Below, piece after piece: positions 1 to 11,507 of a DNA stretch of 38,449 nt. The stretch is from assembly GCF_013697775.1 (NCBI RefSeq), contig NZ_JACCWG010000003.1:1-38449 (forward strand), given 5' to 3'. Positions within the stretch are counted from its first letter, which is position 1. Every line of letters starts with the position of its first letter. Source of the stretch: Ramlibacter sp. (lineage in GTDB: Bacteria > Pseudomonadota > Gammaproteobacteria > Burkholderiales > Burkholderiaceae_C). Made by a program: the position numbers and the translations under genes. The notes under the pieces are model-generated. The model ran no database searches, was not told the DNA's origin, and worked only from the letters and a program-made list of their open reading frames with translations.

Positions 1-168
1 GTTGGGCGCCGCCTGCGGCGCCGCGGCGGGCCCGCGGCCCGCTTCGCGCTGCGTCACGTTGGACGACTGCCGGCCGACCGAGCCGCCCCCACCCATGCGG
101 CGGGCGGCATCCGCATCCATGCTGCCGAAGGCCAGCAGGAGCACGAGGCACAAGGACCAGAATTTCAT
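1..168 (-). CDS. Tim44-like domain protein, N-terminal fragment (runs off window start)
   Basis: Minus-strand frame from ATG at 168: MKFWSLCLVLLLAFGSMDADAARRMGGGGSVGRQSSNVTQREA..., signal/TM N-terminus; position downstream of ubiE fits the Tim44-like gene of Burkholderiales. Confidence 0.6.
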   Translation of the reverse strand, partial: MKFWSLCLVLLLAFGSMDADAARRMGGGGSVGRQSSNVTQREAGRGPAAAPQAAPN

Positions 169-202
169 GACTTCAGCCTTCCCAAAACACCCAGATGGGG
201 AT

Positions 203-934
203 TCAGCATTTGATTCCAACATGCAGGGCCGCCACACCGCCCGTGAGGTTGTGATAGTCCACGTGGCCGAAGCCATTTTTAACCATCATCGCCTTGAGCT
301 CTTCCTGGCCGGGATGCATGCGGATCGACTCGGCCAGGTAGCGGTAACTGGCTTCGTCGCGCGCCACCCAGCGCCCCAACCGCGGCAGCACCTGGAACGA
401 ATACCATTCATACGCTTTTTCCAGCGGCGGCGCCACGCGGGAAAACTCCAGCACCAGCAGCTTGCCGCCCGGCTTGAGCACCCGACGCATCTCCGCCAGC
501 GCCTGCTCCTTGTGCGTCATGTTGCGCAGGCCGAACGCCACGGTGACGAGGTCGAAGCGGTCCGTGGCGAACGGCAGCTTCTCGGCGTCGCACACCAGGC
601 TGGGCACCACGACACCGCCATCGATCAGCCGGTCGCGGCCGGTGCGCAGCATGGCTTCGTTGATGTCGGTGTGCACCACCAGCCCGCCCGGGCCCACCTT
701 GCGGGCGAAGGCCATCGCCAGGTCGCCGGTGCCGCCCGCGATGTCCAGCACCTGCTGGCCGGGCCTGGCGTCGGCCACCAGCACCGTGTAGGCCTTCCAG
801 CCGCGGTGCAGGCCCATGGACATCAGGTCGTTCATGACGTCGTAGCGCGGCGCGACCGAGTCGAACACGCCGCGCACGCGCTGGGCCTTCTCGCCTTCGT
901 CGACCTGCTGGAAACCGAAATGGGTCTTGCTCAT
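203..934 (-). CDS. ubiE: Bifunctional demethylmenaquinone/2-methoxy-6-polyprenyl-1,4-benzoquinol methyltransferase
   Basis: [50 protein letters not shown] motif [29 protein letters not shown] at 934 inside the longer ORF. Confidence 0.95.
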   Translation of the reverse strand: MSKTHFGFQQVDEGEKAQRVRGVFDSVAPRYDVMNDLMSMGLHRGWKAYTVLVADARPGQQVLDIAGGTGDLAMAFARKVGPGGLVVHTDINEAMLRTGRDRLIDGGVVVPSLVCDAEKLPFATDRFDLVTVAFGLRNMTHKEQALAEMRRVLKPGGKLLVLEFSRVAPPLEKAYEWYSFQVLPRLGRWVARDEASYRYLAESIRMHPGQEELKAMMVKNGFGHVDYHNLTGGVAALHVGIKC

Positions 935-944
935 GGTGTCTTCG

Positions 945-1355
945 TCAGTGCCCGCAGGCGTGGCCGCCTTTGCCCGCCATCGGCGCGTCGCGCCCGACGC
1001 CCGCCTCGGCCAGACGCTTGTCGTAATCGGCCCACAGCTGCTCCTGCTGCGACCCCAGGAAGTACAGGTAGTCCCAGGAGAAGATGCCGCTGTCATGCCC
1101 GTCGGAGAACACCGGCTTGACGCCATAGTTTCCGACCGGCTCCATCTCCACGATGCCGACCTCGCGCTTGCCGGTCTGCAGCACTTCCTGGCCGGGGCCA
1201 TGGCCCTGCACTTCGGCCGAGGGCGAATAGATGCGCATCAGCTCGAACGGAAGACGAAAGCGCGCGCCGCCGGCGAAGCCCACTTCCAGCACGCGCGACT
1301 GGCCGTGCAAGGTGAGCGATTCGCATGTGGGGGTGTCGGAACGAAGACCTGCCAT
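945..1355 (-). CDS. DUF971 (gamma-butyrobetaine hydroxylase-like N-terminal) family protein
   Basis: Internal start [59 protein letters not shown]971-type; adjacent to ubiE. Confidence 0.8.
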   Translation of the reverse strand: MAGLRSDTPTCESLTLHGQSRVLEVGFAGGARFRLPFELMRIYSPSAEVQGHGPGQEVLQTGKREVGIVEMEPVGNYGVKPVFSDGHDSGIFSWDYLYFLGSQQEQLWADYDKRLAEAGVGRDAPMAGKGGHACGH

Positions 1356-1380
1356 CCCCCGACTGTACCGGCTTGGCCGC

Positions 1381-1833
1381 TCAGGCTGTGTGCCGAAACC
1401 TTGCTGCCAGTCCGGCTTCCAGCGCCGGCAGCAGCGCCGCGATCTCGGCAACGCGCGCGGCATCGACCGGCCGCGCCTGCGGCGCCCACACCGGCGACGG
1501 GTAGCGGCTGTCCCAACCGAAGCGGGCGATCACGTGCCAGTGCAGGTGCGGCACCATGTTGCCGAGCGCGGCCAGGTTGACCTTGGCGGGTTGCAGCTGG
1601 CGAAGAAGCGCGCCCTCGACCTCGGCCACCGCTTCCATGCATTCGGCGCGTTCGGCCGCACCCAGCTGCGAGAACTCGGCTACGTGCGCGTTCCAGACGA
1701 CGCGGTAGAAGGCGGGGAAGCCCTCCTCGTCGGCGCGGATCAGCCGCCAGCGCGGCGTGCGCACGACCAGCGTTCCGCCGTCGGCATCGCACAGGGGACA
1801 GCCGGCAACGGCCACAGGAGCGGCGGCGGCCAT
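1381..1833 (-). CDS. HIT family hydrolase
   Basis: MAAAAPVAVAGCPLCDADGG...NMVPHLHWHVIARF; HxHxH HIT motif. Confidence 0.85.
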   Translation of the reverse strand: MAAAAPVAVAGCPLCDADGGTLVVRTPRWRLIRADEEGFPAFYRVVWNAHVAEFSQLGAAERAECMEAVAEVEGALLRQLQPAKVNLAALGNMVPHLHWHVIARFGWDSRYPSPVWAPQARPVDAARVAEIAALLPALEAGLAARFRHTA

Positions 1834-1837
1834 GCGC

Positions 1838-4800
1838 TCAGACCAGCACGCGCTCGATGCCGCCGTTGTTGGCCACACGCACGTACTCGGGCATCCAGTC
1901 CGGGCCCAGGATCTTGTTGGCCATCTCGACCACGATGTAGTCGGCTTCCAGCAAGCCGTTCTGCAGGTCGTGGCCGTAGCGCGTCAGGCCCTGCAGGCAG
2001 CTGGGGCAGCTGGTGAGGATCTTCACGTTGTCCTGCGGGCCCACGGTGCCGGCGGCGCGCAGCGCCGCCTCGTCCTTGCGCAGCTCTTCTTCCTTGCGAA
2101 AGCGGATTTGCGTGGAGATGTCCGGCCGCGTGACGCCCAGCGTGCCCGACTCGCCGCAGCAGCGCTCGGACTTGCGCACCTGGTCGCCCACCAGCGCCTT
2201 CACCGTCTTCATCGGGTCCTGCAGCTTCATCGGGCTGTGGCAGGGGTCGTGGTAAAGGTAGGCGCCGGCGCCTTCGAGCTTCACGCCCTTTTCCAGCAGG
2301 AACTCGTGGATGTCCACGATGCGGCAGCCGGGGAAGATCTTGTCGAATTCATAGCCCTGCAGCTGGTCATAGCAGGTGCCGCAGCTCACCACCACGGTTT
2401 TGATGTCCAGGTAGTTCAGCGTGTTGGCCACGCGGTGGAACAGCACCCGGTTGTCTGTGATGATCTTCTCGGCCTTGTCGAACTGGCCCGAGCCGCGTTG
2501 AGGATAGCCGCAGCACAGGTACCCGGGCGGCAGCACCGTCTGCACGCCGGCATGCCACAGCATGGCCTGCGTGGCCAGGCCGACCTGCGAGAACAGGCGC
2601 TCGGAGCCGCAACCGGGGAAATAGAACACCGCTTCCGACTCCGGCGTGGTCGCCCGCGGGTCGCGGATGATCGGCACGTAGTCCTTGTCCTCGATGTCCA
2701 GCAGCGCGCGCGCCGTCTTCTTCGGCAGGCCGCCGGGCAGCTTCTTGTTGATGAAGTGCACCACCTGCTCCTTCACCGGCGCCGTGCCGTGCGTGGACGG
2801 CGGCTGCGTCACCTGCCTGCGGGCCAGCCCGCGCAGCAGGTCGTTGGCCAGGCGCTGCGCCTTGAAGCCTACGCCCACCATCGCGGTGCGCACCAGCTTG
2901 ATGGTCTGCGGGTTGGTGGCGTTGAGCATCAGCATGGCCGCGGCGTTGCCCGGGCGGAAGCTCTTCTTGCCCATCTTGCGCAGCAGGTTGCGCATGTTCA
3001 TCGACACGTCGCCGAAGTCGATCTTCACCGGGCACGGGCTCTCGCACTTGTGGCACACCGTGCAGTGGTCGGCCACGTCCTCGAATTCCTCCCAGTGCTT
3101 GATCGACACGCCGCGGCGCGTCTGCTCCTCGTACAGAAAGGCCTCGACCAGCAGCGAGGTCGCCAGGATCTTGTTGCGCGGGCTGTACAGCAGGTTGGCG
3201 CGCGGCACGTGGGTGGCGCACACCGGCTTGCACTTGCCGCAGCGCAGGCAGTCCTTGATGCTGTCGGCGATGGCGCCGATGTCGGACTGCTGCATGATCA
3301 GCGACTCGTGACCCATCAGCCCGAAGCTGGGCGTGTAGGCGTTGGTCAGGTCGGCGTAGACGCTCTCCGTTCCATCCGTTCGGGCTGAGCCTGTCGAAGC
3401 CCCGGCAAGCCCTTCGACAAGCTCAGGGCGAACGGCGCTCGGCCGCAGCAGCTTGCCCTTGTTGAAGCGCCCTTCGGGGTCGACGCGCTGCTTGTAGTCG
3501 GAGAACGGCTGCAGCTCCTCGTCGGTGAGGAATTCCAGCTTGGTGATGCCGATGCCGTGTTCGCCGGAGATCACGCCGTCCAGCGAGCGCGCCAGCGCCA
3601 TGATGCGCTTCACGGCCCCGTGCGCGGCCTGCAGCATGGCGTAGTCGTCGCTGTTGACGGGGATGTTGGTGTGCACGTTGCCGTCGCCGGCGTGCATGTG
3701 CAGCGCCACCCACACGCGGCCCTTGAGCACGCGCTTGTGGATCGCCTCCACCTCCGCCAGGATCGGCAGGAAGGCGTTGCCGGCGAACACGCCGTGCAGC
3801 GGCGCGCGGATCTGCGTCTTCCAGCTGGCGCGCAAGGTGTGGTCCTGCAGCTTGTCGAACAGCTCGTCGGCATGGGTGAGCCAGTCCTGCCACTCGGCGC
3901 GCACGCTGCACACCAGGTCCACGGCCTGCCCCACCCGGTCTTCCAGCAGCTCGGCCGACGGGATCTCGCCGGCGTCGTCCTGCTTGCCCAGCGGCAGGTT
4001 GCCGCGCAGGAAGAAGGCTTCCAGCTCGTCGGCCAGGCTGATCTTGTTGCGCAGGCTCAGCTCGATGTTGATGCGCTCGATGCCGTCGGTGTACTCCGCC
4101 ATGCGCGGCAGCGGGATCACCACGTCCTCGTTGATCTTGAAGGCGTTGGTGTGCTTGCTGATGGCGGCCGTGCGCTTGCGGTCCAGCCAGAATTTCTTGC
4201 GCGCCTCGGGGCTGACGGCAACGAAGCCCTCGCCGCTGCGCGAATTGGCCAGCCGCACCACCTCGGAGGTGGCACGCGCCACCGCGTCGGCGTCGTCGCC
4301 GGCGATGTCGCCCACCAGCACCATCTTGGGCAGCCCGGCGCGCTTGGACTTGGTGGCGTAGCCCACCGCCCGCAGGTAGCGGTCGTCCAGGTGCTCCAGG
4401 CCGGCCAGCACGGTGCCGGTGCGGCCCTGCTCGGCAAACATGAAGTCCTTGATCTCGACGATGCTGGGCACCGCGTCGCGCGCGTTGCCGAAGAATTCGA
4501 GGCAAACGGTGCGGGTGTGCGCCGGCATGCGGTGCACCACCCAGCGTGCGCTGGTGATCAGGCCGTCGCAGCCCTCCTTCTGCACGCCGGGCAGGCCGGA
4601 CAGGAACTTGTCCGTCACGTCCTTGCCCAGGCCCACCTTGCGGAAGCTGGCGCCGGGGACTTCCAGCTGCTCGGTGCGCACCGGCGTCTTGCCGTCGGCC
4701 TCGAAATACTTCAGCTCGAAGGTCGCCACCGGGGCGTCGTGGATCTTGCCCAGGTTGTGGTCCAGGCGCGTGACTTCCAGCCACTGCGCGTCGGGCGTGA

Positions 4801-5767
4801 CCATGCGCCAGGACACCAGGTTGTCCAGCGCCGTGCCCCACAGCACGGCCTTCTTGCCGCCCGCGTTCATGGCCACGTTGCCGCCGATGCACGAGGCCTC
4901 GGCCGAGGTCGGGTCCACCGCGAACACGAAGCCGGCGCGCTCGGCGGCGTCGGACACGCGCTGCGTGACCACGCCGGCCTCGGTCCACACGGTGGGCACC
5001 GGCTCGGCACGGCCGGGAATGGAGACGTGCTCCACCTCCGTCATCGATTCGAGCTTCTCGGTGTTGATGACCGCGCTCTTCCAGGTGAGCGGCACGGCGC
5101 CGCCGGTGTAGCCGGTGCCGCCGCCGCGCGGAATGATGGTCAGGCCCAGCTCGATGCAACCCTTGACCAGCCCGGCCATCTCGGCCTCGGTGTCGGGCGT
5201 CAGCACCACGAACGGGTATTCAACCCGCCAGTCGGTCGCGTCGGTCACGTGCGAGACACGCGACAGGCCGTCGAACTTGATGTTGTCCTTGGCCGTGCAC
5301 CGGCGCAGCGTGCGGGTGGTGCGGCTGCGCAATGCGGCCATGTTGGTGAACGAGGCATCGAAGGCGCGCACGGCGGCCTGGGCCGCCACCAGCAGCTCGC
5401 CGACCAGCGCGTCGCGCTGCGCGTCGGAGTCGGGCGTGCGGCGTTTGCCGACCTCGTTCAGCCGGTGCTGCAGCGCCTCCACCAGCAGGCGGCGGCGCTT
5501 GGGGTTGTCCAACAGGTCGTCCTGCAGGTAGGGATTGCGCTGGACCACCCAGATGTCGCCCAGCACCTCGTACAGCATGCGCGCGGAGCGGCCGGTGCTG
5601 CGTTCGTCGCGCAGGCGGTCCAGCACGCTCCAGGCCTTGGCGCCCAGCAGCCGGATCACGATCTCGCGGTCGGAGAACGAGGTGTAGTTGTACGGAATTT
5701 CGCGCAGCCGGGGCGCGTGGTCGTCGACCGCGGCCGCGATTTCTTGCAGTGTCGTAGGAGCGTTCAT
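1838..5767 (-). CDS. DUF3683 / FAD-linked oxidase / (4Fe-4S) / CCG-domain fusion oxidoreductase
   Basis: Start [45 protein letters not shown]-binding [18 protein letters not shown]-terminal [46 protein letters not shown] and CCGESGTLG cysteine motifs. Confidence 0.85.
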   Translation of the reverse strand: MNAPTTLQEIAAAVDDHAPRLREIPYNYTSFSDREIVIRLLGAKAWSVLDRLRDERSTGRSARMLYEVLGDIWVVQRNPYLQDDLLDNPKRRRLLVEALQHRLNEVGKRRTPDSDAQRDALVGELLVAAQAAVRAFDASFTNMAALRSRTTRTLRRCTAKDNIKFDGLSRVSHVTDATDWRVEYPFVVLTPDTEAEMAGLVKGCIELGLTIIPRGGGTGYTGGAVPLTWKSAVINTEKLESMTEVEHVSIPGRAEPVPTVWTEAGVVTQRVSDAAERAGFVFAVDPTSAEASCIGGNVAMNAGGKKAVLWGTALDNLVSWRMVTPDAQWLEVTRLDHNLGKIHDAPVATFELKYFEADGKTPVRTEQLEVPGASFRKVGLGKDVTDKFLSGLPGVQKEGCDGLITSARWVVHRMPAHTRTVCLEFFGNARDAVPSIVEIKDFMFAEQGRTGTVLAGLEHLDDRYLRAVGYATKSKRAGLPKMVLVGDIAGDDADAVARATSEVVRLANSRSGEGFVAVSPEARKKFWLDRKRTAAISKHTNAFKINEDVVIPLPRMAEYTDGIERINIELSLRNKISLADELEAFFLRGNLPLGKQDDAGEIPSAELLEDRVGQAVDLVCSVRAEWQDWLTHADELFDKLQDHTLRASWKTQIRAPLHGVFAGNAFLPILAEVEAIHKRVLKGRVWVALHMHAGDGNVHTNIPVNSDDYAMLQAAHGAVKRIMALARSLDGVISGEHGIGITKLEFLTDEELQPFSDYKQRVDPEGRFNKGKLLRPSAVRPELVEGLAGASTGSARTDGTESVYADLTNAYTPSFGLMGHESLIMQQSDIGAIADSIKDCLRCGKCKPVCATHVPRANLLYSPRNKILATSLLVEAFLYEEQTRRGVSIKHWEEFEDVADHCTVCHKCESPCPVKIDFGDVSMNMRNLLRKMGKKSFRPGNAAAMLMLNATNPQTIKLVRTAMVGVGFKAQRLANDLLRGLARRQVTQPPSTHGTAPVKEQVVHFINKKLPGGLPKKTARALLDIEDKDYVPIIRDPRATTPESEAVFYFPGCGSERLFSQVGLATQAMLWHAGVQTVLPPGYLCCGYPQRGSGQFDKAEKIITDNRVLFHRVANTLNYLDIKTVVVSCGTCYDQLQGYEFDKIFPGCRIVDIHEFLLEKGVKLEGAGAYLYHDPCHSPMKLQDPMKTVKALVGDQVRKSERCCGESGTLGVTRPDISTQIRFRKEEELRKDEAALRAAGTVGPQDNVKILTSCPSCLQGLTRYGHDLQNGLLEADYIVVEMANKILGPDWMPEYVRVANNGGIERVLV
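3378..3433. repeat. Palindromic repeat inserted in frame in the DUF3683 oxidoreductase CDS
   Basis: GTTCGGGCTGAGCCTGTCGAAG (3378-3399) / CTTCGACAAGCTCAGGGCGAAC (3412-3433): 22-nt arms with 3 mismatches, 12-nt spacer; translates as [20 protein letters not shown]. Confidence 0.85.
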
Positions 5768-5957
5768 CAGGCGGTGGTTGAGCCAGACGAGAGGGGCTGC
5801 TCGGCTGAAGAAGGATGTTACCGCACCGCAGCAAACGCATGGGCGCTCATGGGAAACCCGATTGCGGCGGGTGGTACGGTCCCGTTTACCATCCGCTGTC
5901 ACAAATGAACCGTAGAGTCGCGCCTCTTTCCAAGCGCAGCATGACCCAGGAGTCCTC

Positions 5958-7262
5958 ATGAAACAGAAACTTTGCGCCTTCGCGCTGGCCGCCGCCGCGG
6001 CATGCTCGGTCCAGGCCCAGACCGAGATCCAGTGGTGGCATTCGATGACCGCCGTGAACAACGAGTGGGTCAACGACCTGGCCAAGGATTTCAACTCGCG
6101 CCAGAAGGACTACAAGATCGTGCCCGTCTACAAGGGCAGCTACGACGAGTCCATGACGGCCGCCATCGCTGCCTTCCGCGCGGGTAACGCCCCGCACATC
6201 CTGCAGGTGTTCGAGGTCGGCACCGCCACCATGATGGCCAGCAAGGGCGCAGTGGTGCCGGTGACCAAGGTCATGAACGATGCCGGCAAGAAGTTCGACG
6301 CGTCCGCCTACATCCCCGCCGTGGCCGGTTACTACACGGCGCCCAACGGCCAGATGATGAGCTTCCCGTTCAACAGCTCGACGACGGTGTTCTACATCAA
6401 CAAGGATGCCTTCGAGAAGGCGGGGCTCGACACCAACAAACCTCCCGCGACCTGGCCGGAAGTGGCGCTGGCCGCCGCCAAGCTGAAGGCCAGCGGCCAC
6501 AAGTGCCCCATCACCCTCGCCTGGCAGGGCTGGACCCAGCTGGAGAGCTTCTCCACGTGGCACAACACGCTGCTCGCCACCAAGGACAACGGCCTGAAGG
6601 GCATGGACGCCCGGCTGGTCGCCAACTCGCCCCTGCACGTTCGCCACATCGAGAACCTGGGCAACATGGCCAAGCAGAGCCTGTTCGTCTACAAGGGCCG
6701 CAACAACACCGCCGAAGGCTCGTTCATTTCCGGCGAGTGCGCCATGGTGACCACGTCGTCGGGGTTCTACGGCAACGTGGCCAAGAACGCGAAGTTCAAG
6801 TACCTCGTTGCTCCCCTGCCCTATTACCCGGACGTGCCCGGCGCGCCGCAGAACACCGTGATCGGCGGCGCCAGCCTGTGGGTGATGTCGGGCAAGAAGC
6901 CGGAGGAGTACAAGGGCACGGCCGCGTTCTTCGAGTACCTGTCCAACCCCGAAGTGCAGTCGGCCAGCCACAAGCGCACCGGCTACCTGCCGATCACCAT
7001 GGCGGCGTACAAGCTCACCGAGCAGTCGGGCTTCTACCAGCAGAACCCGGGCACCGACACGGCGGTCAACCAGATGATCCGCAAGACCACCGACAAGTCG
7101 CGCGGCATCCGGCTGGGCAACTACGTGCAGATCCGCACGATCGAGGACGAGGAACTCGAACAGGTGTGGGCCGGCAAGAAGACGGCCAAGGAAGCGCTGG
7201 ACTCGATCGTCAAGCGCGGCAACGAGTTGCTTGAGCGCTTCGAGAAAGCCAACAAGTCCTGA
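5958..7262 (+). CDS. ugpB: sn-glycerol-3-phosphate ABC transporter substrate-binding protein
   Basis: Signal peptide + [72 protein letters not shown]; first gene of ugp cluster. Confidence 0.93.
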   Translation: MKQKLCAFALAAAAACSVQAQTEIQWWHSMTAVNNEWVNDLAKDFNSRQKDYKIVPVYKGSYDESMTAAIAAFRAGNAPHILQVFEVGTATMMASKGAVVPVTKVMNDAGKKFDASAYIPAVAGYYTAPNGQMMSFPFNSSTTVFYINKDAFEKAGLDTNKPPATWPEVALAAAKLKASGHKCPITLAWQGWTQLESFSTWHNTLLATKDNGLKGMDARLVANSPLHVRHIENLGNMAKQSLFVYKGRNNTAEGSFISGECAMVTTSSGFYGNVAKNAKFKYLVAPLPYYPDVPGAPQNTVIGGASLWVMSGKKPEEYKGTAAFFEYLSNPEVQSASHKRTGYLPITMAAYKLTEQSGFYQQNPGTDTAVNQMIRKTTDKSRGIRLGNYVQIRTIEDEELEQVWAGKKTAKEALDSIVKRGNELLERFEKANKS

Positions 7263-7332
7263 CGGCATCCCGCCCCGGCCCTCCCCCGCCGCGAGAGGGG
7301 AGGGTATCTTGCAGCTGGCGATAAAAGCTCCC

Positions 7333-8214
7333 ATGGAAAAACGGGTCACATTCAAGTCGGCATGGCTGCCGTGGGTGCTGCTGGCGCCGCAGGTCGCCAT
7401 CATTGCCGTGTTCTTCTTCTGGCCCGCGGCCCAGGCGCTGGTGCAGTCTTTCCAGCAGCAGGATCCGTTCGGCCTGTCGGTGCAGTGGGTGGGGCTGGAG
7501 AACTTCCGCAACCTGTTCAGCGACGGCAGCTACCTCGAGTCGTTCAAGACGACGGCGTATTTCTCGTTGCTGGTGGCGTCGCTGGGCATCGTGCTGTCGC
7601 TCGTGCTCGCGTACTTCGCCGACCGCGCGGTGCGCACGGCGCTCGTCTACCGCACGCTCCTGATCTGGCCCTACGCCGTGGCGCCCGCCGTGGCCGGCGT
7701 GGTGTGGCTGTTCCTCTTCTCGGGCAGCATCGGCGTCCTTGCCTACTGGATCCACAGCTGGGGCCTGCCATGGGACCCATTGCTCAACGGCAACCACGCC
7801 ATGGCACTGGTCGTCACGGCAGCTGTCTGGAAGCAGCTCTCCTACAACTTCCTGTTCTTCGTGGCCGGCCTGCAAAGCGTGCCCAAGTCGCTGGTCGAGG
7901 CGGCCGCCATCGATGGCGCCGGCGCCTGGCGGCGCTTCTGGAGCATCCAGTTCCCGCTGCTGTCGCCCACCACGTTCTTCTTGCTGGTGATCAACATCGT
8001 CTACGCGTTCTTCGACACCTTCGGCATCATCGACGCGGCCACGCACGGCGGCCCGGGCAAGGACACCGCGATCCTCGTCTACAAGGTGTACTTCGATGGC
8101 TTCAAGGCCCTGGACCTGGGCGGCTCGGCCGCGCAATCGGCGGTGCTGATGGTGATCGTGGTCGCACTCACCGTCGTGCAGTTCCGGTTCGTCGAGAAGA
8201 AGGTGAATTACTGA
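7333..8214 (+). CDS. ugpA: sn-glycerol-3-phosphate ABC transporter permease
   Basis: [49 protein letters not shown]; permease EAA motif [16 protein letters not shown]. Confidence 0.92.
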   Translation: MEKRVTFKSAWLPWVLLAPQVAIIAVFFFWPAAQALVQSFQQQDPFGLSVQWVGLENFRNLFSDGSYLESFKTTAYFSLLVASLGIVLSLVLAYFADRAVRTALVYRTLLIWPYAVAPAVAGVVWLFLFSGSIGVLAYWIHSWGLPWDPLLNGNHAMALVVTAAVWKQLSYNFLFFVAGLQSVPKSLVEAAAIDGAGAWRRFWSIQFPLLSPTTFFLLVINIVYAFFDTFGIIDAATHGGPGKDTAILVYKVYFDGFKALDLGGSAAQSAVLMVIVVALTVVQFRFVEKKVNY

Positions 8215-9068
8215 TGGTCGAACGCAACCGCCTCCTCGGCGTCCTCACGCACGTGATCCTGATCCTCGGCGTGCTGGTGGTCGCCTTCCCCGTGTACCTG
8301 ACCTTCGTCGCGTCCACCCACACCACCCAGGAGGTGCTGCAGGTGCCGATGCCGCTCACGCCCGGCCCGCACCTCGTGGACAACTACAGGGCGGCCCTGT
8401 CCGGCGAGCGCGCCGGGGCCGGCTCGCACGCACCCGTCGCCCGCATGATGACGGTGAGTTTGGTGATGGCGCTGGCCATCGCCATCGGCAAGATCGCCAT
8501 CTCCCTGCTCTCGGCATTCGCCATCGTGTACTTTCGCTTCCCGATGCGGATGGCGTTCTTCTGGGCGATCTTCGTCACGCTGATGCTGCCCGTGGAGGTG
8601 CGCATCCTGCCCACCTACAAGGTCGTCTCCGACCTGGGGCTGCTCAACTCCTATGCAGGCCTTACCGTTCCGCTCATCGCGTCGGCGACGGCCACGTTCC
8701 TGTACCGGCAGTTCTTCCTGACCGTGCCCGACGAACTCGCGGAAGCGGCGCGGATGGACGGCGCCGGGCCCCTGCGCTTCTTCAAGGACGTGCTGCTGCC
8801 GCTGTCGGCCACCAGCACGGCGGCCCTGTTCGTCATCCAGTTCATCTACGGCTGGAACCAGTACTTGTGGCCGCTGCTGATCACCACCAACGAATTCATG
8901 TACCCGGTCGTGCTGGGCATCAAGCAGATGATGCCCACCGGCGGGGATGCGCAGGTGGAATGGAACGTCGTGATGGCGACCGCCATCCTGGCGATGCTGC
9001 CGCCGGCGCTGGTGGTCACGCTCATGCAGAAATGGTTCGTCAAGGGCCTCGTCGATACCGAAAAGTAA
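8214..9068 (+). CDS. ugpE: sn-glycerol-3-phosphate ABC transporter permease
   Basis: [46 protein letters not shown] motif LAEAARMDGAGPLRFF; TGATG overlap with ugpA. Confidence 0.92.
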   Translation: MVERNRLLGVLTHVILILGVLVVAFPVYLTFVASTHTTQEVLQVPMPLTPGPHLVDNYRAALSGERAGAGSHAPVARMMTVSLVMALAIAIGKIAISLLSAFAIVYFRFPMRMAFFWAIFVTLMLPVEVRILPTYKVVSDLGLLNSYAGLTVPLIASATATFLYRQFFLTVPDELAEAARMDGAGPLRFFKDVLLPLSATSTAALFVIQFIYGWNQYLWPLLITTNEFMYPVVLGIKQMMPTGGDAQVEWNVVMATAILAMLPPALVVTLMQKWFVKGLVDTEK

Positions 9069-9132
9069 AGGACTTGCGTGACAGACCAAGAAATTGCGCA
9101 GCATTTTTTGCTCTGTCACCAACTGACTAGAT

Positions 9133-10139
<1,007 letters not shown>

Positions 10140-10143
<4 letters not shown>

Positions 10144-10889
10144 GCGCCGCGGCAAACCAGCCCTGGCCCTACCCGCGCTGGGTGGCGCACCGGGGCGCGG
10201 GCAGGCTCGCGCCCGAGAACACGCTGGCGGCCTTCCGGCTGGGCGCCCAGCACGGTTACCGCATGTTCGAGTGCGACGCCAAGCTGTCGGCCGACGGCGT
10301 GGTGTTCCTGATGCACGACGCGACGCTGGAACGCACGACCAGCGGCCACGGTGTCGGCGGCGAGCACGACTGGCGCGCGCTGTCGCAGCTGGACGCCGGC
10401 GGCTGGCATTCGCGCGCCCATGCCGGCGAGCCGCTGCCCACGCTGGAGAACACGGCGCGCTTTTGCATCGCCAACGCCTGCTTCCTCAATATCGAGATCA
10501 AGCCCACGCCGGGCACCGACGCCGTCACCGGCGAAACCGTCGCCCGCCATGCCGCGCGCCTGTGGGCCGGCCAGCCGGTGCCGCCGTTTCTCACCTCGTT
10601 CCGCGAAGACGCATTGGCCGCCGCGCGCGCCGTCCAGCCCGAGCTGCCCCGCGGGCTGCTGCTGGACACGCTGCCGCGCAACTGGCTGGACCGCGCGCGC
10701 GCGCTGGACTGCGCGGCGGTGGTGTTCAACCACGCCTTGTGGAACGCGGACACGGTGGCGCAAGCCAAGGCCGCCGGCCTGCGCTGCCTGAGCTACACCA
10801 TCAACGACGAATGGGCCGCCGAGCGGGTGCTCGCGCTCGGCACCGACGCCGTCATCACCGACCGCGTCGACCTGTTCGCGCCAGACTGA
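10140..10889 (+). CDS. ugpQ: Glycerophosphodiester phosphodiesterase
   Basis: [62 protein letters not shown] overlap with ugpC. Confidence 0.92.
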
Positions 10890-10901
10890 CGCGGCAGCGC
10901 A

Positions 10902-11507
10902 CTACTTCAGATCACCAGCGAGGGACGCCAGCGTCTCCGCCGCGATGGTCACATGCGCCGGGTAGTTGGTGTGGTCGCAGCCCAGCTTCACCGCGGCGCC
11001 GGCCTTCATGGCGCTGCACATCGCCGGCGTGAACTCGAAGCGCAGGAAATGCACCGCCGAGGTCTTCTCGTCGTTCTCGCGGTCCAGGTCCTCGTCGGCG
11101 ATGGCGTACACGCGCGCAAGGCCTTCCACCTCGGCGAACATGCGGTCTTCCACGCCGATCAGCCGGGCCAGCTCGCGCTTGCGCTCGTTGCCGTCCGGGT
11201 ACTCGATCAGCATGGTGGCCTTCCAGTTGCTGCCGTCCGGCACCAGCGGCGCATAGGACTCGACCTCCTGCTGGATGCCCTCTTCCTCGAAGATCTTCTC
11301 CACGCGCAGCATTTCCTGGATCTGGTAGCGCATGGTCAGCTCGCTTTCGAACTGCACCGTGATGTGCTCGCCCAGATGCACGCTGCGCAGCTTGCGGTGG
11401 GCGATGATGTCGCCCTTGTGCGCCTTGCGCCACTTGCTGTACGCCTCCAGCGTCATCAGGTTGTCGGCGGTGATGTTGCCGGTCAGCTGCATGTCATTCG
11501 ATGCCAT
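10902..11507 (-). CDS. DUF3501 family protein
   Basis: MTLEAYSKWRKAHKGDIIAHRKLRSVHLGEHITVQFESELTMRYQIQEMLRVEKIFEEEGIQQEVESYAPLVPDGSNWKATMLIEYPD; overlaps the Fe-S gene stop. Confidence 0.8.
   Translation of the reverse strand: MASNDMQLTGNITADNLMTLEAYSKWRKAHKGDIIAHRKLRSVHLGEHITVQFESELTMRYQIQEMLRVEKIFEEEGIQQEVESYAPLVPDGSNWKATMLIEYPDGNERKRELARLIGVEDRMFAEVEGLARVYAIADEDLDRENDEKTSAVHFLRFEFTPAMCSAMKAGAAVKLGCDHTNYPAHVTIAAETLASLAGDLK

Noticed and set aside
3557-5908. 783-aa plus-strand ORF antisense to the DUF3683 oxidoreductase
   Set aside because: Low-complexity His/Val/Gly/Arg composition typical of a shadow frame in high-GC DNA; the opposite strand encodes a clear enzyme.
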